Positions 16,912 to 23,944 of a stretch of DNA of 23,951 nucleotides are shown here, piece after piece (the first letter of the stretch is position 1; the number at the start of each line of letters is the position of its first letter). The translations under genes were made by a program, and so were the position numbers. The stretch is from a virus: IMG/VR virus record IMGVR_UViG_3300042691_033868, positions 1 through 23,951 of that record. One strand, given 5' to 3'. The notes under the pieces are model-generated. The model did no database searches. It saw only the letters and a list, made by a program, of their open reading frames with translations, and had not been told where the DNA came from.

Positions 16912-16940
16912 TCTATAAACTGTTGAGTTAAATTGCGCAA
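16912..16940 (-). promoter_or_regulatory. Sigma70-like promoter for the major capsid gene
   Basis: On the minus strand TTGCGC (16935-16940) and TATAGA (16912-16917) are separated by exactly 17 nt, and the -10 box continues as CAGT. Spacing and the TATAGACAGT block are the same as at the tail tube promoter. It lies between a terminator and the capsid start, leaving a leader of about 50 nt. Confidence 0.78.
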
Positions 16941-16975
16941 GTAATCACAGAGTGTAAAAAGAAATTTCTTTAGGC

Positions 16976-17006
16976 AAAAAGAAAGGCCCTCACAGAGAGG
17001 GCCTTT
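16976..17006 (-). terminator. Intrinsic terminator after the scaffold gene
   Basis: A perfect 10-bp stem AAAGGCCCTC/GAGGGCCTTT (16982-16991 with 16997-17006, 5-nt loop) is followed on the minus strand by CTTTTTGCC. It separates the portal-to-scaffold transcript from the capsid promoter. Confidence 0.9.
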
Positions 17007-17032
17007 AGTCGGGGGGCAAAGATCAGAAAAGT

Positions 17033-17839
17033 TTATCGACGATTGCTGCTTTGAGCCTGCATCTCGCGCTTACGCTTGTCGTAGTAGGTTTTCATGTCCA
17101 CGGCACCCGCTGCTGCGATAGTCTGATTACCTTCACCGCCACCGCCGGATCCGATACCAATGCTGTCTTTCGACAGATAGGGTGACTCAGAAACGACGGT
17201 ATCAATCCATTGCACAGGGGTCATTGGAGTAATAGCATCAGGACCATAGACCACGTTGCCATCTTTTTTAACTACAACGGAGCCAGTGTTCATGTCAACT
17301 TCAAATGCACGACGCGCACGGGAAAGAATATCTGGAAGTGCGCTTGGGTTAGCTTTACTTCTAGGGTCGGTGACCGCTTGAGTAACTGCGCTTTCCAGGA
17401 TGAAATCCTGCATGCGTGCTTGAGCCTTCGTGAGTTCAGCAGCCAGTTTCTGTTTTTCAGAACTTTCTGCCTCGAGTTTCCGGCCCATTTCCTCTTTTAG
17501 GGACGAAGTACGACGTTGAAGAAGTTCTTCCACACCGCTATCATCAACCAGTTGTTTGTTTTGAACACGTTGTTGGATTTCTCGCATAGCCGTTACTTGG
17601 CTCTCGACTTCATCCAAATTGAGCTGTCCATCCTGAATATTGTGGATAGCTTTGAAGCGATCAACTACCGTAGTGAGGGTTTGCTGATCCTTCATGAGCG
17701 AGATATTCTTCTCACGGAACTCAGTCAATTTCTCCGTGGGAACCACGTTTACTGCGTACTTGCCCTCAGCCGTGGTCTGAGCGATAGGACGCAATTCCTC
17801 TGGGACTTGCTCCAAGGAATCCAATTCGATAATAGGCAA
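17033..17839 (-). CDS. Capsid scaffolding protein
   Basis: This 268-residue protein directly precedes the capsid gene in reading order. It is strongly charged and helical: residues about 35-150 are predicted coiled coil (KLTEFREKNISLMKDQQ, LKEEMGRKLEAESSEKQKL). A segment at about 150-215 (ESAVTQAVTDPRSKANPSAL, then a two-strand VVVKKDGNVVYG) is common in phage scaffolds, and a Gly-rich linker leads to a basic tail (YDKRKREMQAQSSNRR) that probably binds coat protein. It would direct capsid assembly and then leave or be removed. The start is TTG at 17839, chosen because an excellent SD (AAGGAG, 6-7 nt) sits before it and no ATG lies near. Confidence 0.9.
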   Translation of the reverse strand: MPIIELDSLEQVPEELRPIAQTTAEGKYAVNVVPTEKLTEFREKNISLMKDQQTLTTVVDRFKAIHNIQDGQLNLDEVESQVTAMREIQQRVQNKQLVDDSGVEELLQRRTSSLKEEMGRKLEAESSEKQKLAAELTKAQARMQDFILESAVTQAVTDPRSKANPSALPDILSRARRAFEVDMNTGSVVVKKDGNVVYGPDAITPMTPVQWIDTVVSESPYLSKDSIGIGSGGGGEGNQTIAAAGAVDMKTYYDKRKREMQAQSSNRR

Positions 17840-17869
17840 TGTAGTCTCCTTCCTGCACCGCAGGTTGTT

Positions 17870-17908
17870 GTTTTGTCAAAATGACGGTCTTACATAACCC
17901 GACAAAAC
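17870..17908 (-). repeat. 8-bp inverted repeat in the leader of the scaffold gene
   Basis: GTTTTGTC (17870-17877) and GACAAAAC (17901-17908) are separated by 23 nt, in the gap between the zinc-ribbon gene and the scaffold start. No U-run follows. It could be a leader hairpin or a protein-binding site. Confidence 0.4.
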
Positions 17909-17923
17909 ACTCACGACAAGGAG

Positions 17924-18370
17924 TCAGCCTGTTGGAGATTCGTCCTCGGGTTCCCCGTATAGGGCATTTTCCAGAGGAGTCATCGTAGCACATTTAGCAC
18001 AGCAGAGAAATTTAGAGCCCCTAGGACTGCAGATTACCACGAAACCGCTGAAATCACACGTAGGGCAGGCCATTTCTTCGTAGTCAGAAGGGAAAACTGC
18101 TGTACTTTTAGCCAAGCCTCGGTCTAGCTTACACTCAGGGCATGGGAACGGCTCCCAAACTTCCATGGGAGCGATTGTCACCCATTCGTGATTACAAGCT
18201 GTGCAGATAACAGAAGCTGATCGATGAGGACGATTCGACAAATCACGCAACTCGGACTCTTTAGCGAAATCTACAGCTTCTACTGAAGATTCAACTGGAG
18301 GCAGTTTACTTGGATCTTTCTTCTTTGGGGTGAATTTAAGCACATTCTCTTCGTTAGGTTCTTCTGACAC
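17924..18370 (-). CDS. Double zinc-ribbon protein, unknown function
   Basis: This 148-residue protein lies between portal and scaffold. The first 50 residues are charged and probably disordered. Two zinc-ribbon modules follow: Cys56-x2-Cys59 with Cys77-x2-Cys80, and Cys102-x2-Cys105 with Cys124-x2-Cys127 (Cys123 adjacent). The spacing is that of rubredoxin-like knuckles found in DNA- or RNA-contacting proteins. No catalytic residues are recognised. The C-terminus is acidic. It starts at GTG (18370), set by AGGAG 7 nt upstream, and lies 14 nt after the portal stop. The place between portal and scaffold is usually held by a head morphogenesis protein or protease, but nothing here resembles those. 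Confidence 0.82.
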   Translation of the reverse strand: MSEEPNEENVLKFTPKKKDPSKLPPVESSVEAVDFAKESELRDLSNRPHRSASVICTACNHEWVTIAPMEVWEPFPCPECKLDRGLAKSTAVFPSDYEEMACPTCDFSGFVVICSPRGSKFLCCAKCATMTPLENALYGEPEDESPTG

Positions 18371-18384
18371 CTTGATTCTCCTAG

Positions 18385-20019
18385 CTATTTTTGGAGTAAT
18401 TCTTCCTGCTCGTTCGGGTCTTCAGGGTCCGATGAGGGATCGCTTGAATCGTCTTCTAATTCTTGAGGAGCCTCTTTCATCTTTTTCAGCTCCTCCCTAG
18501 CTTTGCGATTTTCGATCTTCGCTGCCTGCAAGTCTGCTTTGTCTTGCTCTGCACGAGGCTTGATAACCTGCTCTTCGATCATCGCGATGTACTCGGCTTC
18601 GGTAGTTTCTTCCGTGACCCAGCCAGCATCCCGCATCAAAATGTACATATCTTTAGCGGATAGGGACTTTCCAAGCATTGTATCCAAGGAACGCAACTCG
18701 CGAGCACCGATGCTCGGCACGGAGAAGTGCCTGTTGAGGTAGAACACCACGTTTTCAGGGTTCTCCCCGATCCACTCCGCAGCAGTCTTAAGAATATTCT
18801 GGAACGCTGATGTCACACATTCCACAACATCGCTGAGGGTTGCATCTCGTGCAGCTTGGGTGTCTTCGTCGTTGGCAGAGCTGCGAGCAGCGGCGTTCTT
18901 CCGCTGAGACAACAGGACAGCGCCGAGGGTGCGAAGTTGCTCTTCTTTTTCCTCTTGCCCGTTTTCGAGGGAGGACAGACCAGTGCCTTTAAACTCCAAG
19001 ATTTCGGCCTTGTCGTTTGGCCCTAGGTCCCAGACGCGGGACGGCGAGATCAAAAGGACCTCATCTTCGGCTGGTTCCGACTCAGAAGTAATAACGTAAA
19101 CAGGACTTCCAACGTAGTGGCGCGTCGTTTCAAGGTTTGCACTGCCTCGATAGTGCGCCATGTTAACGTTCACAATATCTAGCATCAGAGGCTTTTCGAT
19201 ATTCGGAGTATTTTCCAATGCTCCGATAAACCAGAACGGAATATAATTTAACCGCTTTCCAAAGATCAACGGATACTTCGTGTCTGCTTGCTTTAGTACC
19301 TCTTCAATGTCAATAGCACCCGTGAGCATAGCTTCAGCAGGACGACAGGCACAATACTCGTTATTCTTGTCTAAAGCGAGCAGAAGATAAGAGTTCTCGC
19401 GTATGCGGGAGAAGACGTTTTTCGTGTAACGTTTCGTTTTTTCGCGCAAAAGAATCCATTTTGGCTGAGGATTATCATCATCCCACGATAAAATATTCTC
19501 CGCTGTGAAGCGGCTAAGGTATGGACGAGCTAATTGACCTGGAACAGATGTTTTCTCCATGTCTAGAAGAATGCCGCTGCGTGACAAAAGACAGCTTTCT
19601 TGGGTACTCCAGCGAGCCAATTGTCTCAGCGTTAGGCCATCAGGCGTTGCAGCATCTCGCAGATACTCCATCTTAGCCGGACATTTGTACATCTCTTTAC
19701 GACGAAAAATCGAGGAAGTTAAGGCATCGATCGTTCGGGAGACGAAATTAACGAACTGAGCACGATCTTTATACATGCGATATTCGTCATCTTCCATCTT
19801 GTCACGACGTTGAAGATACTTTTCTCCACGTGCTTTGACGGCATCCTCACCTTCAAAGGCATCACGAATTTTCTCCCACTGACCGGCCCTGCGCACGTAC
19901 TCGGGATGAAGGAGCGTAGTTGATGGAAGAGTCGCTGCCTGCAGAGAGCTATCGGGAGTGTATCCACGAGGCGCAATCGTCTGAATATTAGCAGGGTTGC
20001 CGTAAAGATCGCTAACCAT
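18385..20019 (-). CDS. Portal protein (DUF4055-like)
   Basis: This is about 544 residues. HPEYVRRAGQWEKIRDAFEG near residue 35, followed by VKARGEKYLQRR, is the signature of DUF4055 portal proteins. Further features are a FVSRTIDALTSSIFRR helix, RPYLSRFTAENILSWD (about 165), a long helical stem/crown region with EEKEEQLRTLGAVLLSQRKN, and an acidic, Gln/Glu-rich C-terminal tail with coiled coil (KADLQAAKIENRKAREELKK). The dodecameric portal is the DNA channel and terminase docking site. I place the start at the ATG at 20019, with AAGGA 6 nt upstream; a TTG at 20055 would add 12 residues but its SD is directly adjacent. Terminase genes expected before it are not found; the genes beyond are on the other strand. 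Confidence 0.9.
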   Translation of the reverse strand: MVSDLYGNPANIQTIAPRGYTPDSSLQAATLPSTTLLHPEYVRRAGQWEKIRDAFEGEDAVKARGEKYLQRRDKMEDDEYRMYKDRAQFVNFVSRTIDALTSSIFRRKEMYKCPAKMEYLRDAATPDGLTLRQLARWSTQESCLLSRSGILLDMEKTSVPGQLARPYLSRFTAENILSWDDDNPQPKWILLREKTKRYTKNVFSRIRENSYLLLALDKNNEYCACRPAEAMLTGAIDIEEVLKQADTKYPLIFGKRLNYIPFWFIGALENTPNIEKPLMLDIVNVNMAHYRGSANLETTRHYVGSPVYVITSESEPAEDEVLLISPSRVWDLGPNDKAEILEFKGTGLSSLENGQEEKEEQLRTLGAVLLSQRKNAAARSSANDEDTQAARDATLSDVVECVTSAFQNILKTAAEWIGENPENVVFYLNRHFSVPSIGARELRSLDTMLGKSLSAKDMYILMRDAGWVTEETTEAEYIAMIEEQVIKPRAEQDKADLQAAKIENRKAREELKKMKEAPQELEDDSSDPSSDPEDPNEQEELLQK

Positions 20020-20098
20020 AACGCTTCCTTGATATTGGGAATTGCTTTTGACCAACTTCCTAGCTAGCCATAAACCTAGTTAGCACAGGAGTAATCAA
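20020..20098. promoter_or_regulatory. Divergent gap between the structural module and the plus-strand cluster
   Basis: The portal gene and the next gene diverge here, so promoters on both strands are expected within about 80 nt. Only weak matches are visible: TTGATT -18- TTTATG on the minus strand, and TTGACC with a poor -10 on the plus strand. The TATAGACAGT element is absent. The gap also carries AGGAG at 20087-20091 for the plus-strand gene. Confidence 0.35.
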
Positions 20099-20929
20099 AT
20101 GATAAAGCCCTCTACAGTAGAATCTCCGCAACCGACAAAAGTTAAGAAGCCTCGTGCGCCTAGGAAGAAGGCTGTCGCCAGAACAGAATCAGATGCTCCT
20201 GAGCCTGCTACACATACTCCCGAGTCTGGAGGGTTGTTTCTTAAGAAAGTCGATGAAGATCACTCGATGCTTACGATCCTTGGCAAAGATGGTGAAAGTG
20301 CAAAAGTTGCTATTTATCATTTCAAAGGTGTTCCTACTACTCCGGGTCAAATGCTTCAAGTTGAGATGAAAGAGGACTTTGTGTTCCCAGAGGGTTTGGA
20401 ACTATCCGAAAGGCAACAGAAAGCCTTAGTTGAGCAAGTGCAAACTCAAATTGAGCGAGGCTTGTATAGTCAAGTCTCCGAGTCCCAGCCTATTATGAAC
20501 ATCTCGAATAGTGCAGTAGCTGACGAAATGAGCGATGTTTTGAAAGCACGGACAGACAAGCTCGTAGTTCAAGGGCTTCTGGGTGATCCTCACTTCGGTT
20601 GTCCTCCGGTGCTTACACTCCACTCCGGGACAAGGTTCAGCCCACCGGTATTCACAAATCTTGGGGATTATGTGCTCGAAAAAGAGTCGCGTCCTGGACA
20701 AATTCTATACATTGGGGAAGCTGATCGGGTGCGTCGGGAGGAAGCTGAGACTCTGGCAGAAGCTCTAGCTGGGACGTTTGTTCCTGTTCAAGAGCCCTCT
20801 AGAGTGCATCGCTTCCAAGTTCTCCCAAGTGAGCGTAAGAAGATTATTATTGCACTCGGGGTAGGTGTCCTATGCTTGCTGGGACTAGTAGCTTTGGCTA
20901 CGCTGGTGTTCTTCGGGGAGGCTGGCTAG
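20099..20929 (+). CDS. C-terminally anchored membrane protein, unknown function
   Basis: This 276-residue protein is not recognised. The N-terminus is basic and proline-rich (PTKVKKPRAPRKKAVAR, about 12-28) and probably disordered. The middle (about 45-245) looks globular, with mixed strands and helices (ELSERQQKALVEQVQTQIER, about 99-118). A single hydrophobic helix lies at about 249-270 (IIIALGVGVLCLLGLVALAT), right before the C-terminus, preceded by Arg/Lys residues. The arrangement is that of a tail-anchored membrane protein with its body in the cytoplasm. SD AGGAG lies 7 nt before the ATG. It is the first gene of a plus-strand cluster, diverging from the portal gene. A role at the cell membrane is inferred; nothing shows which one. 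Confidence 0.8.
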   Translation: MIKPSTVESPQPTKVKKPRAPRKKAVARTESDAPEPATHTPESGGLFLKKVDEDHSMLTILGKDGESAKVAIYHFKGVPTTPGQMLQVEMKEDFVFPEGLELSERQQKALVEQVQTQIERGLYSQVSESQPIMNISNSAVADEMSDVLKARTDKLVVQGLLGDPHFGCPPVLTLHSGTRFSPPVFTNLGDYVLEKESRPGQILYIGEADRVRREEAETLAEALAGTFVPVQEPSRVHRFQVLPSERKKIIIALGVGVLCLLGLVALATLVFFGEAG

Positions 20930-20959
20930 TCGTCTAGTAGATAGTCAGAAGGGCGTAAA

Positions 20960-21991
20960 ATGAGTATAGACTTTAGCAAAAGCGACTGGCGTAGATCAGT
21001 CGAGAAAGGTAACGAGATGACCGACGAGAATACGGGGACTGTATCAGTAGGGGACGAGGCGTATTTAGAGGGACTGGGTAAGTTTCTCATTACATCTGGG
21101 GGTATTCCCCCATCGTACAATGATCTTCGCAATGCGATGCAGGACGCTGAGGGCATTGAGCGCTCGTCTTATGTGGCTCTAGATTTGAGTGTATCCAGTA
21201 AGCTGGCGTTCTTGGTCATGAGCGACTCCACGTTGTACGCTAAACGGCCCTCCATGATGATTGCCGAAGCTTTTGAGCTCTCTGCGCATTTGATTCGTAA
21301 TGTGTCGCTTATTCTCCATGAGGCCAACAATCTCAACTTAGATCAAGACGAAGAGGGCATCAGCAAAGTAGTCATCATTCAATGCTCGGAATTCTCGCGT
21401 GAGTTCTTCGCCAAGGTTTACTATCTGCTGTATCAGCTCGAGTACCACTACCAAGTTCGTGTTCGCAATGAGGACTTTGATCCTACAGTTGCTCTTGAGA
21501 TCAACGGCCCATGCGAGCCGTTTGTCGTCGAGCGCTCTCCGGAGCGTGTTAAGTTTTCCGAGATGCTGTTGACAGACTTCGCCGAAGTTATCCATGACCT
21601 GATGTTCAGCGATGGCTTGCTTACGTCTTCGCTCGTCGATAACACAGACTCCTGTAGAAATGCTCGACGTATCATGGGGCATCTAGCTTCTTCGCTACAT
21701 ATTGATTTAGCTAAAGAAGTAGGGCTGTTCTGTGATTGGGCGATCGATAATCGTATGCGGCAGAATGCTGAGATGGAGGCGGCTGCTGCTCGAGAAGAGG
21801 CAATTATCGATGGGATGGTTGCTAATGATGTTGGTTCTTCCATGGGAGATTCGCTCGTTCACGATGATTTAGGAGACGGGACGGAGTTTCCAGAGGATGG
21901 GGACGACTTTCCAGAGTCGTTTAAGAATGAGTATGCGAACTTCCCGAAGGATGGGTCGGAGTTAGACTTGGACTCGGATGATCGCTCATGA
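20960..21991 (+). CDS. Acidic protein with disordered C-terminal tail, unknown function
   Basis: This 343-residue protein is not recognised. Residues about 60-275 look folded and mainly helical with some strands (VKFSEMLLTDFAEVIHDLMF, about 195-214; EVGLFCDWAIDNRMRQNAEM, about 251-270). The tail after about 285 is highly acidic and has a loose repeat of FPEDG, DFPES and FPKDG, ending in DLDSDDRS. Acidic tails like this are seen in DNA mimics and in ssDNA-binding proteins that recruit partners, but no OB-fold pattern is evident. SD AGAAGGG precedes the ATG. A second ATG at 21017 also has an SD-like AAAGG, so a 19-residue shorter form is possible. Its stop overlaps the next start as ATGA. Confidence 0.8.
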   Translation: MSIDFSKSDWRRSVEKGNEMTDENTGTVSVGDEAYLEGLGKFLITSGGIPPSYNDLRNAMQDAEGIERSSYVALDLSVSSKLAFLVMSDSTLYAKRPSMMIAEAFELSAHLIRNVSLILHEANNLNLDQDEEGISKVVIIQCSEFSREFFAKVYYLLYQLEYHYQVRVRNEDFDPTVALEINGPCEPFVVERSPERVKFSEMLLTDFAEVIHDLMFSDGLLTSSLVDNTDSCRNARRIMGHLASSLHIDLAKEVGLFCDWAIDNRMRQNAEMEAAAAREEAIIDGMVANDVGSSMGDSLVHDDLGDGTEFPEDGDDFPESFKNEYANFPKDGSELDLDSDDRS

Positions 21992-22251
21992 TTTCTCAGC
22001 GGCAAATGGATAAAGGGACTGAGGAGAGGCTTCTAGCTGTCGCGGAGTTAGTTGCTGAAGGGCAAGTGGCGTTCGGGCGGAAAGTGGGGACGACTTTCAG
22101 GGTTTCTATGTGGGATATTTCCATGGATGAGCTCGTGAATCTCCAAAAGGGCTACCCTTTGGTATTGATCATCAGTAAGGATGAAGTGATGATCACTACT
22201 GAATCTGAGTTAGGTATCGAAGTTGATTTTTCTAAAAGAAAGGTGAATTAA
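21988..22251 (+). CDS. Small protein of unknown function, coupled to the upstream gene
   Basis: This 87-residue protein begins with an ATG that overlaps the preceding TGA as ATGA. It has an N-terminal helix (EERLLAVAELVAEGQVAFG, about 12-30), then strands with TFRVSMWDISMDEL and YPLVLIISKDEVMITTE, so a compact alpha/beta fold is likely. It has no cysteine, signal peptide or membrane segment. It ends 1 nt before the MazG-like gene, with the SD for that gene (AAAGGTG) inside its last codons, so the two are expressed together. No family is recognised. Confidence 0.75.
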   Translation: MISQRQMDKGTEERLLAVAELVAEGQVAFGRKVGTTFRVSMWDISMDELVNLQKGYPLVLIISKDEVMITTESELGIEVDFSKRKVN

Positions 22252-22252
22252 A

Positions 22253-22867
22253 ATGGTTGAGACTGTTGTAACAATCCATAAGTGGGCAACAGAGACGTTC
22301 GGTTCTCCGAAACGGACTGCTGTTTTGGGCAAGACACTAGAGGAGCTTTTGGAGTTCCAAAGAGCTCTGGTTGCTTGGTTTGAGATCGAAGATGAAATGC
22401 GGAACTTACGCATGGATCGAGTGGGTAAGTACGATCCTCCAGAGGAGCACGCGAAAGCTCTAGAAGAGTATGAAAAGGCCGAGATCACCTATAAGAAAAG
22501 GCTTTACGATCTTCGTAAGGAGCTCGGTGATTGTTTCGTTATGCTATCGAACTGTTTTGAGGGTAGCGGGGCGATGCAGTTTCCTTCGCTGGCTGGTGAG
22601 GCTGTTCGGGGTCCGTTAAGTGAGGGTCGTCGCTCTCTTTGGGTTCAGGGGTTGGGTAGGATCAATTTGGGGTTGTCGGAGCTGCTCGTGGGTATCCAGA
22701 GGTGGGATGACATTGAGTATTGGTTACAGGCTACTTGGTCTCATCTGTCTTGGATTGCTGTTGGGCTTCGGGTTGATGTTCAGGAGGTTGTGGACGAGGT
22801 AATGGTGATTAATAGGGATCGTCAATGGCGTGTTGATGGTGATGGGACTGGGAAACACATCGGCTGA
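22253..22867 (+). CDS. MazG-like nucleoside triphosphate pyrophosphohydrolase
   Basis: This 204-residue protein fits the MazG-like all-alpha NTP pyrophosphohydrolases that hydrolyse (d)NTP to (d)NMP and pyrophosphate. The N-terminus HKWATETFGSPKRTAVLGKT leads to the metal motif E30-E31-x2-E34, followed by E90-x2-D93 (ELGDCF). The C-terminus V-INRDRQW-RVDGDGTGKH is characteristic of dATP/dGTP-type members. The gap between the two motifs is long (55 residues), holding a charged helix, and the region 105-180 is a further Trp-rich helical extension. Phage enzymes of this kind adjust nucleotide pools, including removing normal purine nucleotides in phages with modified DNA. SD AAAGGTG sits before the ATG. 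It is the last gene before the GA/TC-free island. Confidence 0.8.
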   Translation: MVETVVTIHKWATETFGSPKRTAVLGKTLEELLEFQRALVAWFEIEDEMRNLRMDRVGKYDPPEEHAKALEEYEKAEITYKKRLYDLRKELGDCFVMLSNCFEGSGAMQFPSLAGEAVRGPLSEGRRSLWVQGLGRINLGLSELLVGIQRWDDIEYWLQATWSHLSWIAVGLRVDVQEVVDEVMVINRDRQWRVDGDGTGKHIG

Positions 22868-22868
22868 T

Positions 22869-22885
22869 CTTTAGGCTAAAGTTTT
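22869..22885 (+). terminator. Weak intrinsic terminator after the plus-strand cluster
   Basis: CTTTA-GGC-TAAAG (22869-22881) forms a short 5-bp hairpin followed at once by TTTT, with a further T6 run at 22892-22897. It begins 2 nt after the stop of the MazG-like gene. The stem is short and A+T-rich, so efficiency is doubtful. Confidence 0.4.
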
Positions 22886-22910
22886 CAAAAATTTTTTCTG
22901 TTCTGATTTT

Positions 22911-22945
22911 CAGGGGATTCTGGGTTCACAGCCTAGGGTCCCCTG
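22911..22945. repeat. 7-bp inverted repeat in the convergent gap
   Basis: CAGGGGA (22911-22917) pairs with TCCCCTG (22939-22945) over a 21-nt loop. It lies between plus-strand genes and minus-strand ORFs of the island. No T-run follows on either strand, so a terminator role is uncertain. Confidence 0.4.
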
Positions 22946-23031
22946 ACTGATTATAGATCATATTTCTTCAAATGTCTGGCGGGGGCTAATGGCCCAACGC
23001 ACCTTATACGGGCACGCGGGGCCACCACTAC

Positions 23032-23220
23032 TTAAAGGCGTGCGCGGGGTTGGCGGCTGGCGCGCATGGCGTGCGCGTGCGCGGCATAGGCTGGCGGGTT
23101 AGTGCCTAGCCATTGCCAAGCCAAATTGCGCACGGCAAGCGGCAAGGCGCTAACGGCAAGGGCGCGGGCATAGGGCCGCACGCGGCTAGCAAGGGTTGCA
23201 GGGGCGTTTTGGTTTTGCAT
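23032..23220 (-). CDS. Small Arg-rich, acid-free ORF in the GA/TC-free island
   Basis: This 62-residue ORF starts at ATG (23220) with AAGG 10 nt upstream and stops at TAA. It has 8 Arg, no Lys, and no Asp or Glu; the latter follows from the missing GA. A hydrophobic stretch (ALAVSALPLAVRNLAWQWL) lies at about 20-38. It is the third of three tandem minus-strand ORFs in the island. It could be a small basic nucleic-acid-binding or membrane peptide, or no gene at all. Only the start context and orientation support it. Confidence 0.4.
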   Translation of the reverse strand: MQNQNAPATLASRVRPYARALAVSALPLAVRNLAWQWLGTNPPAYAAHAHAMRASRQPRARL

Positions 23221-23253
23221 GGGGTAAAAGCCTTAAAAGGGTTGCAAGGGTAA

Positions 23254-23278
23254 CCAGCGCCCATTTATAGGGCGCTGG
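23254..23278 (-). repeat. 9-bp perfect hairpin between two island ORFs
   Basis: CCAGCGCCC (23254-23262) pairs with GGGCGCTGG (23270-23278) around the loop ATTTATA. It lies 14 nt after the stop of the 145-residue ORF and before the next ORF. No clear T-run follows on the minus strand. It may be a terminator-like or structural element. Confidence 0.65.
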
Positions 23279-23292
23279 CGTGGGTTGGCGTG

Positions 23293-23730
23293 TTAGGCTT
23301 GGCTTACAAGCGCCCAAGGCAAGGCGGCTTGCCGCGCCTGCGCCTTGTAGCAGCCGCGCACACTGGCGCGCTTGTTGCTGCCTAGCGTGTTGCTGCCTAG
23401 GGCATGCCCCGCGTTGGCGGCTGGCCAACCTAGGGCCGCGCCTAGGGTTGGCAAGGCGCTAGCAAAGCCTTGCCATTGCGCCTTAGTGTAAAGCACACCA
23501 GCCGCAGGCATTGGCAAGCCTAGGGCCGCGCAATGTGCAGCAAGGCAGGCCGCAGTATTAGTACCCATTTTACCCGCTGGCGCAATGCCTGTTACTACTA
23601 CATGGGTGTAGTTAGCTTGGCTAGCGGCTTGCCATGTTTGGCTAGCGGCTGGCGTTTGGGCTACGCTAACGGCTGGCATAGCGTTTGGGGTTTGGGTTGC
23701 GGTTGCGCGGGTTGCGTTAGTTTTAGCCAT
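23293..23730 (-). CDS. Basic acid-free protein encoded in the GA/TC-free island, unknown function
   Basis: This 145-residue ORF is the best gene candidate of the island. The ATG (23730) has AAGGTG 8-9 nt upstream, an SD that avoids GA, and the stop is TAA. The protein has no Asp or Glu, about 26% Ala, and 9 Lys/Arg. The first 40 residues are Ala/Thr/Gln-rich and probably disordered. Residues about 42-115 look folded: a strand (YTHVVVTGIAPAGKMGTNT), two short helices (AACLAAHCAALGLPM; AQWQGFASALPTLGAALGW). The pattern of a G-x-N-T followed by a small helical unit recalls small phage proteins, but I do not recognise a family. Serine is coded only by AGC/AGT and arginine without CGA/AGA, as the island rule demands. 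Confidence 0.62.
   Translation of the reverse strand: MAKTNATRATATQTPNAMPAVSVAQTPAASQTWQAASQANYTHVVVTGIAPAGKMGTNTAACLAAHCAALGLPMPAAGVLYTKAQWQGFASALPTLGAALGWPAANAGHALGSNTLGSNKRASVRGCYKAQARQAALPWALVSQA
23449..23475 (-). repeat. 9-bp perfect inverted repeat inside the 145-residue ORF
   Basis: TGGCAAGGC (23449-23457) pairs with GCCTTGCCA (23467-23475) over a 9-nt loop containing GCTAGC. The GGCAAGGC unit recurs at several other places in the island (for example near 23141 and 23319), suggesting a repeated binding or structural motif. Confidence 0.6.
23617..23650. repeat. 13-bp direct repeat in the island
   Basis: TTGGCTAGCGGCT occurs at 23617-23629 and 23638-23650, 21 nt apart. The spacing is a multiple of three and lies in the 145-residue ORF, coding a repeated AASQ in the N-terminal part. 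Confidence 0.7.
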
Positions 23731-23758
23731 TGTATTTACACCTTGTAAGTTAGGCCCG

Positions 23759-23944
<186 letters not shown>

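Noticed and set aside
17766-17993. 75-codon minus-strand frame over the scaffold start and zinc-ribbon end
   Set aside because: It overlaps two better-supported genes and the scaffold gene has its own strong SD and start.
21448-21843. 131-codon minus-strand frame antisense to the acidic protein
   Set aside because: Antisense shadow of a gene with good SD and ATGA coupling; Ser-rich composition is that of a reversed acidic coding frame.
23533-23748. Plus-strand frames in the island (71 codons here, 60 codons at 23280-23462)
   Set aside because: They are antisense to the better-supported 145-residue ORF, and lack an SD-like sequence.
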